A stretch of 64,000 nt of DNA from Paenibacillus silvisoli (GCF_030866765.1 NZ_CP133017.1:6538001-6602000); one strand, 5' to 3'; positions 31,055-40,778 are shown, counted from the first letter of the stretch. Numbers and translations: made by a program. The notes: a model not told the origin generated them from the letters alone.

Positions 31055-31116
31055 GTGTGCGGCCGTCCGTTAACGCGAACGTGACAATACCGCGCATGAC
31101 CTCAGCCCCGCGAGGG

Positions 31117-31788
31117 TTACTTAGGTGCATACATGGTCTTCACGTGCTGAACGTTAATTAGTTTGCCGCTTCCGTTCGCGTCGATGAATTCGACGATGCC
31201 GCTGTTCACCTTCTTGATGACGCCAAGCTTAGCCGCGTGGCCGCCGAGATCCATGACGACCATGCCGCCTTCTTCCTTCTTGAACAATTCCTCGAAGCTT
31301 CCTGCGCTGACGGGAACGAGAGGCTTCATCGCCAGTTGATTCACGTTTCTCGCATAGGGGATATGGGAGGTCGGATAAGGAATGAGCCATTTTAGGTGGC
31401 GCGTCGACACGTAAATCGCATTGTAGATCGGCGAGTGGATGACGAGGAAGTCGCTCATGACGCCGTGCAGGTAGCCATGGATCGGTTTGCTGCCGCTGAC
31501 ATAGACCTCGACGAACAGTCCTTTCGCTTCCTGGAGAACCGTTGCCATCGTGATCGAGTCGGGATGGAGCAATACGGACGGTTCATCGGCGCCGCTTTCA
31601 TTTCCGCCTTCGCCGGCCGGGTCCGGCTTCAAACTGAGCACGTGGACGGTCGGAATATACAAGTACCTGTCTTGGTGATACAGAACCAGAATATCCGGAC
31701 CGACATCGACCAACTTACCCGGTAGTAGCTGTTTGCCGGTCACCTCCACGATCATGTTTGCTGCAAGATAGGGTAACAATTCGTTCAA
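31117..31788 (-). CDS. Protein with three related small beta modules (DUF2642-like)
   Basis: A 223-residue protein without signal peptide or membrane segment. Three segments look alike: residues 10-55 (IVEVTGKQLLPGKLVDVGPD, then YLYIPTVHVLSL), 88-137 (FVEVYVSGSKPIHGYLHGVMS, then NAIYVSTRHLKWL) and about 172-222 (VVMDLGGHAAKLGVIKKVNS, then KLINVQHVKTMY). Each is a strand, a G-x-L turn, a hydrophobic pair and a Y/L-I/V-x3-H-V end, as in small Sm-like or DUF2642 barrels known in spore-formers. The start is TTG with AAGGAGGG upstream. Function is not known; a spore coat link is conceivable. It lies 30 bases downstream of the transporter gene. Confidence 0.7.
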   Translation of the reverse strand: MNELLPYLAANMIVEVTGKQLLPGKLVDVGPDILVLYHQDRYLYIPTVHVLSLKPDPAGEGGNESGADEPSVLLHPDSITMATVLQEAKGLFVEVYVSGSKPIHGYLHGVMSDFLVIHSPIYNAIYVSTRHLKWLIPYPTSHIPYARNVNQLAMKPLVPVSAGSFEELFKKEEGGMVVMDLGGHAAKLGVIKKVNSGIVEFIDANGSGKLINVQHVKTMYAPK

Positions 31789-31818
31789 GCCAGTCCCTCC
31801 TTTAAGCTTGCTTTGCTT

Positions 31819-33153
31819 TTAAAAAATCCAGTGAACCCAATACGTGAGCAGCACAAGCGTTACCAGCACCGTTATTGGGATGACGATAACCGTTACTTTC
31901 ACATACTCGCCCCAGCTGATTTTCACGCCTCCTTTGCGAACGATGTGCATCCACATGATGGTGGCCAGCGTACCGATCGGGAGCAGAAGCGAACCGATGT
32001 CGCTGCCGATGACGCTCGCCAGATAAGAAACTTTCAGCGTCAGCGGGTCAAGTCCCATATTCGTCAGCGTCAGTGTGCCGACCATCAGGGCCGGATGGTT
32101 GTTGAACAGGTTGGACAATAAGGTGAGCAGTACGCCCATCAGGACGCTTGCATGCAGCAGGCTGCCGGAGACAAGAGGCTGCAAATGATCAATGAGCCAA
32201 GTCGTTAAGCCGATATTTTTCAATCCGTAAATGATCACGTACATACCGAACGCAAAAACCAAGATATACCAAGGCGTTTTCTTCAACATGTCGGTCGGCG
32301 GCACTTTCAGGTAAACCCAGCGCCAGCCGAGCAGAGCGGCCGATCCGATCACAGCCATGAGCGACACCGGGAAATGAATATACGATGCGACGAACAGGCT
32401 GGCCCGCACGCAGAAGATAAAGATGAGCACGTTCCGCATAAACTTGCCGCGGTTTTCCGCGATCGGCACATCCCCTTTCAGCGGATGGCCGCCCGGCGGG
32501 AAATTCCATTTCTGAATGACGGGCAGCTTCTTCGGCAGCGTCTTGTAGAAGAGAGCGAACAGGAGCACCGTAAGGAACGCCAGCCCCAGAAAGGCCGGAA
32601 CGAACATCATCGCCGTTTGCATGTACAGATCCATATGAACGATTTTGAGCGCGATGAGGTTGACGATATTGCTTACGCCGATCGGGGCGCTGGAGGCGGT
32701 GGCAATTAAGGCGCCGGAGAGGAGATACGGGATTTTCTGGTGGTTTTTGAGCCCCATGTTCTTGAGCAGCATGAGCAGAATCGGCGTCGTGATCAAAATG
32801 CTGCCGTCATTGTTGACGAAGAGCGTCATGAGAAAACAGAACAGGTTGGTGAACCAAAACAAGCGAATGCCGGAGCCTCGCGCCGCGCGGGTCAATAGCT
32901 CGGCCGCCCAGTTGAAGAAGCCGAAGCTCTCGAGCACGATCGCCATGACGATGGTCGCCGTGATCGTAATGGCTGCGCCGCCGATCGTTTCCAAGATTGC
33001 GCCGAGGTCGGTAAACGATACGGTGCCGGTCAGAAACACGATCGCCGCTCCGATGGTAGCCGGAATCGCTTCATTGACTTTAGGCCGCCATAAAATGAAG
33101 CCGATGGTGAGGAAGAAGGTACAGATGGTAATCAAATTCATTAAGTCGTGCAT
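31819..33153 (-). CDS. ArsB/NhaD-superfamily ion transporter
   Basis: A 444-residue membrane protein with about 11-12 hydrophobic segments over its whole length. The signature loops FVNNDGSILITTPILL (about 112-127) and LLSNLFNNHPALMVGTLTL (about 356-374), repeated in the two halves, and SDIGSLLLPIGTLATIMW near 398 match the ion transporter superfamily that includes ArsB arsenite pumps, YdfA and NhaD. No arsR or arsC is nearby, so the substrate could be arsenite, another oxyanion, or Na+/H+. It is preceded by a short leader ORF and shares a strand with the triple-module gene. Confidence 0.85.
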   Translation of the reverse strand: MHDLMNLITICTFFLTIGFILWRPKVNEAIPATIGAAIVFLTGTVSFTDLGAILETIGGAAITITATIVMAIVLESFGFFNWAAELLTRAARGSGIRLFWFTNLFCFLMTLFVNNDGSILITTPILLMLLKNMGLKNHQKIPYLLSGALIATASSAPIGVSNIVNLIALKIVHMDLYMQTAMMFVPAFLGLAFLTVLLFALFYKTLPKKLPVIQKWNFPPGGHPLKGDVPIAENRGKFMRNVLIFIFCVRASLFVASYIHFPVSLMAVIGSAALLGWRWVYLKVPPTDMLKKTPWYILVFAFGMYVIIYGLKNIGLTTWLIDHLQPLVSGSLLHASVLMGVLLTLLSNLFNNHPALMVGTLTLTNMGLDPLTLKVSYLASVIGSDIGSLLLPIGTLATIMWMHIVRKGGVKISWGEYVKVTVIVIPITVLVTLVLLTYWVHWIF

Positions 33154-33190
33154 GTTTTTACCTCTCTTCAGATTTCATATCTCTAGTCCT

Positions 33191-33244
33191 TCAGTCTCCT
33201 TTCAAAGCCGATTCGCAACGCCCACTAACTTGCGCTATTTTCAT
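33191..33244 (-). CDS. Possible 17-residue leader peptide before the ArsB-like gene
   Basis: ATG at 33244 is preceded by AAAGGAGG at ideal distance and reads MKIAQVSGRCESALKGD to a TGA at 33191. It ends 38 bases before the transporter start. A second AAAGGAG overlaps its end. The good ribosome binding site suggests real translation, perhaps as a regulatory leader. Nothing else gene-like is seen in 33245-33430. Confidence 0.4.
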   Translation of the reverse strand: MKIAQVSGRCESALKGD

Positions 33245-33430
33245 AGATTCCTCCTTTCTGCGCCCTTCTCTTGCGGCGATCTACTGTATTTATATGTACA
33301 TGACAGATGGCTCGTACTGGACAATACCCCCGAATCTATGAAAACCATCACCTATCAACACGTGATAGATGCCTCCGAATGACTGATGCCGGGTCGAGAC
33401 GACTGCCTATCGCCCAGTGTTATCGGCATG

Positions 33431-33470
33431 ACAAACAACCACTGCCCCAGGAGGGACAGTGGTTGTTTGT
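33431..33470. terminator. Hairpin after the giant protease gene
   Basis: ACAAACAACCACTG, 12-base loop, CAGTGGTTGTTTGT: a perfect 14-bp stem 15 bases past the protease stop. Few T follow on the minus strand, so termination may be incomplete. Confidence 0.75.
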
Positions 33471-33484
33471 TGTGTTGTATAACA

Positions 33485-36400
33485 CTAATTGATATAACCC
33501 GCATAAGCCAGCCAGCGCTTCAGCGCAACCGCCGCTTCCGCGCGCGTGGTCTTCGCTTTCGGCACGAACGCCCCTTCGCCGTTGCCTTGCAGAATGCCTG
33601 CCCCGGCCGTTAGCGCTACGGCGTCTTGAGCCCAGCCCGCAATGCTCGCTTTGTCCGTGAAGGTAAGCGGGGACGGCCGTTCGGCCGCATTGCCCGCAAA
33701 TGCAAGCGCTCCGGCCAGCATGACCGCCATTTCCTCGCGCGAAATCGTCGCGCTTGGCTCGAATGCGTCGCGGCTGCGCCCCGTGACGATCCACGCGTCC
33801 GCCATGGCGCGAACGGCGCTCGCGTACCACTTGTCCGCCGGCACATCCGCGAAGGACGTCGCGGTCTCCGTCATTTCAAGGCCGAGCGCCCTAGCGAGCA
33901 TCGCGGTAAATTCCGCCCGCGTTACCGGTAGGCCCGGCGCGAACGTATCCGCGGACATGCCTTTGATCAGCAGCCTTGAAGCAAGGTCTTCGACTTCTTT
34001 CTGTGCCCAATGCCCCGTCACATCGGCGAACGATTTCGACGGCATTTCCGCGATCGCGTACAAGCTTGCGTGCGGCGCTTGAATGACCGCTTTCACATGG
34101 CCGTCTTTCGCCGTTACCGCTGCCGGAATGAACGATAGCGCTCCGGTTTCAGGGTCGATCAGCACCGCCATGTAGCGCTTGCCTTCGTCTTGTCCTTCTG
34201 CCGTTATCGTCCGCGAAACATACGTGCCGCCGAAGTTCGTCAGCTCTTCGGACTTGCCTTTGCCCGCAATCGTTACCGTGAAGTTGACGGCGTCGATAAG
34301 AGTGATCCCCTGCGCTTTCGCAGCCTTACCGATGAACTGTCGCTGCCCCTGATTCGGCACGGCCAGCGAGATCGTGATCGTCATTGCGTTCAGATCGGGA
34401 TCCAGCCGACTCAAGATAATGAGCGGCAGCTTAAAGCTCGCTTCTCCAGTTTCAACGGCAATTGCCGCATCCGGATACAGCTTGGCTGTATCCGCCAGCA
34501 TCGCTGCCGGCAGCACCATGTCCGTGCGGTCCGCCGCTTGCTCGACGCGAATGTCGACCGTTCGCTTGCCCGCATCCGCTTGCTTCAGAAGCTCCAGCGC
34601 TTTGGCCAAACGTCCCTCGTCCGGAGTAACCGTGAGGCTAGATTGGCCTTCCGGCGTATTGCCGGCCTTGATCTCGCCCGCGCCCGGCTTTAGCTCGATG
34701 CCGTTGCCGCCGGCCGCGGGAGCCACCGGCGCGTTCGGCATCACAGGGAGTCCTGGCGACGGTTCGTCCGCTCCATCGACGAAGTCTTCGAGCGTTTTGC
34801 CGTGGATCGTTTCCTGCGGCGTCGTTCCCGCTTGTTCCGGACCGACCTCCAAGAAATTGTCGACGATGTACTGCATGTCCTTCGCATCGACCACGCCATC
34901 CTGATTGAGATCTTCGATGCGGTAAGGCGCGTCCGCCCGCTTGTCGTACTGCTTCGCCACCTGCTCGGCATCCAGAATGTCGATGATGTCGTCGTTATTG
35001 ACATCGCCGGCAAGAGCTAGCGGCTGCTTCGAGGCTACGAACGTATCGGAGCCGATGAACTCGCCGAACATCGTACGCCCCAGCTTCACGGGCAGCTTGC
35101 TCGTCAGATGGCCGGGCACCTCGACGTACACGTCCGTGTAGCCGTCTTCAACTGGAATATCATGAATGATCACGGCTCCGGAGGTGCCGATCTCGCCCTC
35201 GATCCTGTTACCGTCCCTGTCCCTCGCATAGGCTTTGGCGCCGAGCTGCGCGTAATCCTTCGACCAATCCAGATCGGCGTAATCCTCATAAAACGTCATA
35301 AACGCTTCCGGCCATAGCTGCGTCGTCAGCAGCGAGTGCGATGGCATCACCTTGAAGCCGTCGATCTGATTGAAAACCGGGATCGTTTGCGGCTCTTCGA
35401 GGCCGGCTTGCCCATAGGTGAACGGCTCGATGTGCTGCTCGATGTTCATTTTGTCCAGGCCGACGTAATACTCGTCCTCCACCAGCTTGAAGGTCACGTC
35501 TAGAAATGGCATATCCCCGTCCAATCCCTTAAAGTCGCTGCCCGTCAAGGAAGCGCCCAGCTTCACGGCGTTCTTGGACTCCCACAGGTCATCCTGGCCG
35601 ATAACCGGCTCATCCAGCGTGACGGATGCACCAAGTTCCTCGGCAAGCGCCTGGAAAGCCGGGTTCACTTGTACGCCGACGAATTGATAGAGGTCCCTGA
35701 AGTATTTAGCCGTAAACTGCCCGGACACGAAGGACTTGACGTTGTTTAGGTTCAGCGTCATCGTCACTTCGTCGTTCAAGTACAGCTTGTCCTTATCGTA
35801 CTCCGGGACGACGTAAGGCAAACCCTCTTTGATAAAACCATAATGCTGAAAGTCCGCGACAAGATAACCGTTGGTCGCCATATCGATCGGGAAGAGCGCA
35901 ATCGTAAGCGGCACGTCCTTCTTCGTCTCGGGATCGATCAGGTCGCTCCGCTCAATGCCGATCTTTACGTCGCCGTTTGCTTCGGGCCGATACTCCAGGT
36001 CCGGGTACGTAATATTGTTTTTATAGAGATAGAGATGGTTGCCGGACTGCGTTACGCCTAGAGAAGACAAGTCTTCGAGGGCGTCGTCGTACAGGTTGGC
36101 ATGGATCCAAAGCGCGTCACGCGGTTCCCCCTCGTAATTCTCCGTCGCGAACATGCCGTCGTTCACTTCATAGACGCCCGGCTCCCTGTCCAGGAACGTT
36201 AGGTTCGGCCGCGTATTGTCGACGACGAAGGCGGTGTCTTTCGTAAACGTGCGCCCCTGCTCGTCCGTGGCAATCAGCCGCATCGAGTATTTTCCTTCGG
36301 GCAGCACGTCAAAATCGGTCGAACGGGTTCCATTCGCCGGATCCCCGATATACGGATTGTAATACGGCCCTACCATGATGTAGATTTCTTCGTCGACCGG

Positions 36401-39061
36401 CGCATCAGTCGCGTCGTACGGCGCGTCGCTGAAGCTGCCGATCGGATTGCCCTCTTCGTCGAACACGATCGAATCGATCGTCTTCATCGGGCTATTCAGT
36501 TTAAATAGCGATACGTACACGGCCTCCTCGAAAGGGTGCGCAACTGGGGGGAATTCCGACCTGAATGCCGGATTGCTCAGCTTCATATAGTCGATGCCCG
36601 GCTCCACGACGCGGATGGCAAAAGGTACCTGGTACGTTTCCGCCGCATTTTCCGCGTTTACGAAATGCACGTAGCCTTCGTATATGCCAGGCGTTGCCGT
36701 GGATGGAACGGAGGCGCGTACCCATGCTTTAAAGGAAGCTCCCGCCGCAACCGCGATGGGTGCGGACTCGTTGAGTTGGACCGTTATGCCGTTCGCGGAC
36801 GGACTAACGCCGCCGCCCTCGAAATACTCCACCTCGACGTTGAAAGCTTTGTCCGCGCCGCCTTTATTCGTAATGGTCATTTCTTTGCCGCTCTCCACGG
36901 AAAGGCCTTCCGTCTTGGCGAAGTTGCCGAAATTGATCAAGCCCGTCGGATTATCGATCGTGACCGGCCGGCCGCTCTCGTCCAGGCTCTTCGCCGTGTT
37001 CAAGACTTCGATGGCCATATCCGCGTTCACGGCCTCCGTGACGTCAACCTCGCCAGCGCCCGCTTGATAAACCGAATAATTGCCGCCGGTCAGATCATCC
37101 GCCGTATTCATTAACGCTTGCCGAACGTCGAACGGCGTATAGTCCGGGTGGGCCTGCAAAATAAGCGCCGCGATTCCCGCGACATGCGGCGTTGCCATGG
37201 ACGTGCCCGAAATTCGCGCATAAGCGCGCGAATAGTCGATGCCCGGCTCCGGGCTGTGGACGTACTCCGGATAAGTCGAGTACACCGAAACGCCCGGTCC
37301 GACCACGTCCGGTTTAATATCGTAGCTGCCGTTGACCGGTCCTCTTCCGCTGAAATCGGCCAAATGGCCGCCTTCGGTGGCCGCGCTGCCAAGCGACGTG
37401 AACGTAACGGTCGGCGCCGTCATCGCCTTCATGGCGTCTCCGGCCGCTTTGGTCGCGCGGAAGGTCGGAATCAAGTCCTGACCCACGCCGACATAAACCG
37501 GAATTTCGCCGTCTGCGTTGTTCGACAGAATGGCTGCTATGGCGCCTGCTCTTGCCGCGTTGACGATTTTCGTTTCGAGCGCGATTTCGCCCCGTTGGAT
37601 GAAGGCAACCTTGCCCGTCATATCCTTGCCTTCCAAATCAGCTGTGTCCGCCAGCCCGACATCCACCACTTCAAGCGGCGTATTCAGCAGACTCGCGAGC
37701 ACGGTGTCGTAGTCGCCAGCCATCATTTTCATCGCATCGAGCGTGAGCGGGTTCGTGCCGTCAGCGGTCACGCTGGCTGTCATGGTAGCGAGGGTGATCG
37801 GAAAATCGCTCGCGCCGACCGTAATGCCGAGCGGCGACGTCCCCGGCGAGCTCATCGTTTTCTCGTTCGGCCCCGCATTGCCGGCCGCGACCGCGCATGT
37901 CACGCCGAGCAGCGTCGCATTGTTAATCGCGACGGATTCGGCCATCAGCGCATCGTTCACCATGACGCCCAGCGAGAGGTTGATGACGTCCATGCCGTCT
38001 TCGACCGACTTGTCGATACCGGCGAGGATACCGCTCTCCGCACCGCTGCCGTAAGGACCGAGCACGCGGTATGCGTACAGATCGGCTTCCGGAGCGACGC
38101 CGAGCACCGGGGCATCGCCGAATACGGCGCGCGCCGCAATCGTTCCGGACACGTGGGTGCCGTGGTACGTGTAATAGCTGCCGTCTCCTTGGTGCTCCTC
38201 CATGCCGGAGGCTTGCCAATCGGCATAGGTCGTCTCCATCGGGTCGGCATCGTTATCGATAAAATCCCAGCCTTTGACCGTGAGCGGATCGGCGGTCTTC
38301 GGGTCTATGCCTTCCATGGCACGGTATCCCTTGTACGCATCCGTCAAATCCGGGTGATTGTAATCAATCCCGGTGTCGAGCACGCCGACCTTAATGCCTT
38401 TGCCGGTAATGCCCGCCGCATGCAAATCATAAATGCCGTTCAGCGGGATCGTGTTGTCGACAGCCGGAGCATCCGGCTCGAACGGCTGGCCTGAGGAGGT
38501 GGGCAGCTCCGTCTCCTTGGGATCGAGCTTCACCTCGTGATCCCGGAAAATGCGCTTCACGACGCCCGACTTCAACAGGCTCTCGATCTCGCTGCCCGGA
38601 AGCGTCATCGCTACCCCGTTAAAGGCATGGTGGTATTCTCTCGTAATTTCGATCGGATTGGATTGGAAAGGGGCGGGTTGGCTGCTTTCCGCTCTTTTCG
38701 CCGTCAACTGGCTTACATAGCTTCTGAACGCTTCATGGTCGTCCACCGCTTCCTCCAGCGCTTCCGAGGGGGAAATGCGCTCCCCTTCCGCCGCCTTCCG
38801 CAGCACCTCGACGCGTGCCGGAGCTCGCTTAAACTCGACGATGATGCGGGTCGGCGCGCCGCTGCTCAGGTTTATGTCCGGCGAAATAGCCGGATACCAA
38901 TTGTTTAACTGATGAAGCGCCTGCTTTTGCTCTGGGGAAAAATGGCGGATCGGATGGACGGATGTTTCCTGCGCGAAGGCCTGAAAGGGCAGGGCCGTCG
39001 ACAGCAGCATACTCAGGGCGGCGACTTTCGCAGCAAGCTTGTTCCAACTGCCAGTTTGCAT
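33485..39061 (-). CDS. Giant S8 subtilase with PA, cohesin-like, dockerin and SLH domains
   Basis: A 1858-residue secreted protease. Residues 1-30 are a signal peptide (AFAQ). An inhibitor-I9-like prodomain spans about 65-180. The S8 catalytic triad is Asp229 (VLDTGID), His300 (YHGTHVSGT) and Ser621 (SGTSMATPH), with a PA domain inserted at about 455-550. Fn3-like regions follow to about 950. Residues about 1088-1205 resemble a cohesin (LYLNDEVTMTLNL), and about 1350-1403 are a type I dockerin with two calcium loops (GDVNNDDIIDILDAEQV, DLNQDGVVDAKDM). Three SLH motifs end the protein (1677-1858), anchoring it to wall polymers. It should degrade extracellular protein at the cell surface. ATG at 39061 with AAAAGGAGAG upstream is used; it has its own terminators on both sides. 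Confidence 0.93.
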   Translation of the reverse strand: MQTGSWNKLAAKVAALSMLLSTALPFQAFAQETSVHPIRHFSPEQKQALHQLNNWYPAISPDINLSSGAPTRIIVEFKRAPARVEVLRKAAEGERISPSEALEEAVDDHEAFRSYVSQLTAKRAESSQPAPFQSNPIEITREYHHAFNGVAMTLPGSEIESLLKSGVVKRIFRDHEVKLDPKETELPTSSGQPFEPDAPAVDNTIPLNGIYDLHAAGITGKGIKVGVLDTGIDYNHPDLTDAYKGYRAMEGIDPKTADPLTVKGWDFIDNDADPMETTYADWQASGMEEHQGDGSYYTYHGTHVSGTIAARAVFGDAPVLGVAPEADLYAYRVLGPYGSGAESGILAGIDKSVEDGMDVINLSLGVMVNDALMAESVAINNATLLGVTCAVAAGNAGPNEKTMSSPGTSPLGITVGASDFPITLATMTASVTADGTNPLTLDAMKMMAGDYDTVLASLLNTPLEVVDVGLADTADLEGKDMTGKVAFIQRGEIALETKIVNAARAGAIAAILSNNADGEIPVYVGVGQDLIPTFRATKAAGDAMKAMTAPTVTFTSLGSAATEGGHLADFSGRGPVNGSYDIKPDVVGPGVSVYSTYPEYVHSPEPGIDYSRAYARISGTSMATPHVAGIAALILQAHPDYTPFDVRQALMNTADDLTGGNYSVYQAGAGEVDVTEAVNADMAIEVLNTAKSLDESGRPVTIDNPTGLINFGNFAKTEGLSVESGKEMTITNKGGADKAFNVEVEYFEGGGVSPSANGITVQLNESAPIAVAAGASFKAWVRASVPSTATPGIYEGYVHFVNAENAAETYQVPFAIRVVEPGIDYMKLSNPAFRSEFPPVAHPFEEAVYVSLFKLNSPMKTIDSIVFDEEGNPIGSFSDAPYDATDAPVDEEIYIMVGPYYNPYIGDPANGTRSTDFDVLPEGKYSMRLIATDEQGRTFTKDTAFVVDNTRPNLTFLDREPGVYEVNDGMFATENYEGEPRDALWIHANLYDDALEDLSSLGVTQSGNHLYLYKNNITYPDLEYRPEANGDVKIGIERSDLIDPETKKDVPLTIALFPIDMATNGYLVADFQHYGFIKEGLPYVVPEYDKDKLYLNDEVTMTLNLNNVKSFVSGQFTAKYFRDLYQFVGVQVNPAFQALAEELGASVTLDEPVIGQDDLWESKNAVKLGASLTGSDFKGLDGDMPFLDVTFKLVEDEYYVGLDKMNIEQHIEPFTYGQAGLEEPQTIPVFNQIDGFKVMPSHSLLTTQLWPEAFMTFYEDYADLDWSKDYAQLGAKAYARDRDGNRIEGEIGTSGAVIIHDIPVEDGYTDVYVEVPGHLTSKLPVKLGRTMFGEFIGSDTFVASKQPLALAGDVNNDDIIDILDAEQVAKQYDKRADAPYRIEDLNQDGVVDAKDMQYIVDNFLEVGPEQAGTTPQETIHGKTLEDFVDGADEPSPGLPVMPNAPVAPAAGGNGIELKPGAGEIKAGNTPEGQSSLTVTPDEGRLAKALELLKQADAGKRTVDIRVEQAADRTDMVLPAAMLADTAKLYPDAAIAVETGEASFKLPLIILSRLDPDLNAMTITISLAVPNQGQRQFIGKAAKAQGITLIDAVNFTVTIAGKGKSEELTNFGGTYVSRTITAEGQDEGKRYMAVLIDPETGALSFIPAAVTAKDGHVKAVIQAPHASLYAIAEMPSKSFADVTGHWAQKEVEDLASRLLIKGMSADTFAPGLPVTRAEFTAMLARALGLEMTETATSFADVPADKWYASAVRAMADAWIVTGRSRDAFEPSATISREEMAVMLAGALAFAGNAAERPSPLTFTDKASIAGWAQDAVALTAGAGILQGNGEGAFVPKAKTTRAEAAVALKRWLAYAGYIN

Positions 39062-39171
39062 GGCGACTCTCCTTTTGTGAAAAAAATGGGGAATTTGAAC
39101 GAATGCTAGACCGTCTCGTTTACTGTAACGCGCAGGATCGCGATCCGTCACTGGGGGGAATTTCGGCATAA

Positions 39172-39201
39172 AAAAGCCGCATCCAATCGAGGGGAGATGC
39201 G
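39172..39201 (-). terminator. Terminator upstream of the protease gene
   Basis: On the minus strand CCGCATC, 12-base loop, GATGCGG, C and six T. It would stop read-through from the ABC transporter operon. Confidence 0.75.
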
Positions 39202-39270
39202 GTGTCTTGCATGGTTTTCATATGAATTTTCGTACAGAAGGCCCGACACTTATGACATTTCGCACAAAAA

Positions 39271-39299
39271 AATAAACGCAGCCTTTAGCAAGGCTGCGT
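39271..39299 (-). terminator. Terminator of the amino acid ABC transporter operon
   Basis: ACGCAGCC, eight-base loop, GGCTGCGT, then TTTATTTTTTT on the minus strand, 14 bases past the ATPase gene. Confidence 0.85.
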
Positions 39300-39313
39300 C
39301 TGTCGTCGACTTC

Positions 39314-40066
39314 TTACCGACGGTCCATCACAAGCGAGAGAAACTGCTTTGTCCGCTCCTGCGACGGTCTGCCGAATAGCTGCTCCGGCGGCCCTTCTTC
39401 GACGATCGCGCCGTCGTCGATCAGAATGACCCGGTCGGCCACTTCGCGGGCGAATTGCATTTCGTGGGTGACGATCATCATCGTGCGCCCTTCCTGTGCC
39501 AGCTCGCGGATGACCTTCAGCACCTCCCGCACAAGCTCGGGATCGAGCGCCGACGTCGGCTCGTCGAAGAGCAGCAGCTTCGGGTCGATCGACATCGCCC
39601 GCGCGATGCCGACCCGCTGCTGCTGGCCGCCGGACAGCTGATGCGGATATGCGTCGGCTTTATCCGGCAGCCCGACCTTGGCCAGCAGCGCCTCCGCTCT
39701 GGCTCTCGCCTCTTGCTTCGTTCGGCGAAGCGCGGTGATCTGCCCCTCCATAATATTTTGCAGCGCGGTCAGGTGGGGGAACAAATGGTACGCCTGAAAC
39801 ACCATCCCCGTTTGCCGGCGCAGCGACAGCACGTCCGCTTGTTTCGGCTTGCTGCCGGGCTCGAAGCGAAGCCGCTCCTTGCCGATGGCGATCGTGCCCG
39901 AGGTCGGCGTCTCCAGCACGTTCAAGCAGCGCAGCAGCGTCGACTTGCCGGAGCCGGACGGGCCGATGACGACGAGCACCTGGCCCTGCTCGAGCTGGAC
40001 GTCGATGCCCTTCAGAACAGCGGCGTCGCCGAACGATTTCGTCAGATTGTGAACTTCAAGCATCAT
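39314..40066 (-). CDS. Polar amino acid ABC transporter ATP-binding protein
   Basis: A 250-residue ABC ATPase of the GlnQ/HisP/TcyC group. Walker A is GPSGSGKST (about 35-43), Q-loop VFQAYHLFPHL, signature LSGGQQQRV (about 145), Walker B LLLFDEPTSALD, and the H-loop is in VTHEM. It powers uptake through the permease encoded just upstream. Gene order (binding protein, permease, ATPase) and spacing of 15-19 bases show one operon ended by a strong terminator. Confidence 0.95.
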   Translation of the reverse strand: MMLEVHNLTKSFGDAAVLKGIDVQLEQGQVLVVIGPSGSGKSTLLRCLNVLETPTSGTIAIGKERLRFEPGSKPKQADVLSLRRQTGMVFQAYHLFPHLTALQNIMEGQITALRRTKQEARARAEALLAKVGLPDKADAYPHQLSGGQQQRVGIARAMSIDPKLLLFDEPTSALDPELVREVLKVIRELAQEGRTMMIVTHEMQFAREVADRVILIDDGAIVEEGPPEQLFGRPSQERTKQFLSLVMDRR

Positions 40067-40085
40067 GGATCATCCGCTCCCCTGC

Positions 40086-40763
40086 CTACCTGGCGTCATA
40101 GCGTTCGTAATAGCGTTCCAGCCGGCGCTGAAGCGCGGAAAGCACGGTGCAAAGCAGCAAATAAATGAGCGCCACTTCGCAGTAGATGAGCAGCGGCTCG
40201 TAGACCGTCGCCGTAATTTGCTGCCCTTTGCGAAACAGCTCCGTGAACGTCACGGTCGCCGCCAGCGACGTATCCTTCACGAGGCTGATGAACGAATTGG
40301 ACAGCGGCGGAATCGCTACCCGTGCCGCCTGCGGAAGTATGATCCGGCGCAGCGCCGTCAGCCGGGTCTGTCCAAGCGAGTAGGCCGCCTCCCATTGCCC
40401 GCGCGGGATGGAGATGATCGCGGCGCGGATAATTTCCGAGCCGTAGGCCCCGACGCTGAGCGTGAAGCCGATGACCGCCGCTGGAAAAGCATCGATCGTA
40501 ATGCCGATGCTCGGCAGGCCGTAGAATATAATAAACAGCTGCACCAGCAGCGGCGTGCCGCGGATAATCCACACATAGAAGCGCGCCAGCCCTGCCAGCG
40601 CGCGGAAATCCGACAGCCGCACCAATGCGGTCGCCACCGCCAGCGCAAGGCCGAGCGTGAACGAAAGGAGCGTCAGCGGTACGGTGAAAGCCAGCCCCGC
40701 CTTCAGCAGTGGCACGAAGGATTCGATGAAAATGTGCAGCAGACGCTCTGTGCGCTCGCTCAT
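40086..40763 (-). CDS. Polar amino acid ABC transporter permease
   Basis: A 225-residue HisM/GlnP-type permease with five hydrophobic segments. The EAA loop that docks the ATPase is EAAYSLGQTRLTALRRIILPQA (about residues 144-165). The family motif RGTPLLVQLFIIFYGLP is present at about 68-84. Only one permease gene is found, so it probably works as a homodimer. Confidence 0.95.
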   Translation of the reverse strand: MSERTERLLHIFIESFVPLLKAGLAFTVPLTLLSFTLGLALAVATALVRLSDFRALAGLARFYVWIIRGTPLLVQLFIIFYGLPSIGITIDAFPAAVIGFTLSVGAYGSEIIRAAIISIPRGQWEAAYSLGQTRLTALRRIILPQAARVAIPPLSNSFISLVKDTSLAATVTFTELFRKGQQITATVYEPLLIYCEVALIYLLLCTVLSALQRRLERYYERYDAR

Positions 40764-40778
40764 GATGTCTTCCCGCCT

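Noticed and set aside
33340..33430. Riboswitch before the ArsB-like gene
   Set aside because: Small inverted repeats (CTATCA/TGATAG) exist, but they lie too far upstream and match no riboswitch core that I can recognise.
37118..38494. 458-codon plus-strand open frame inside the protease gene
   Set aside because: It is a shadow of a high-GC coding region on the other strand: no ribosome binding site, Arg/His-rich product, no family resemblance. The protease frame contains the catalytic motifs.
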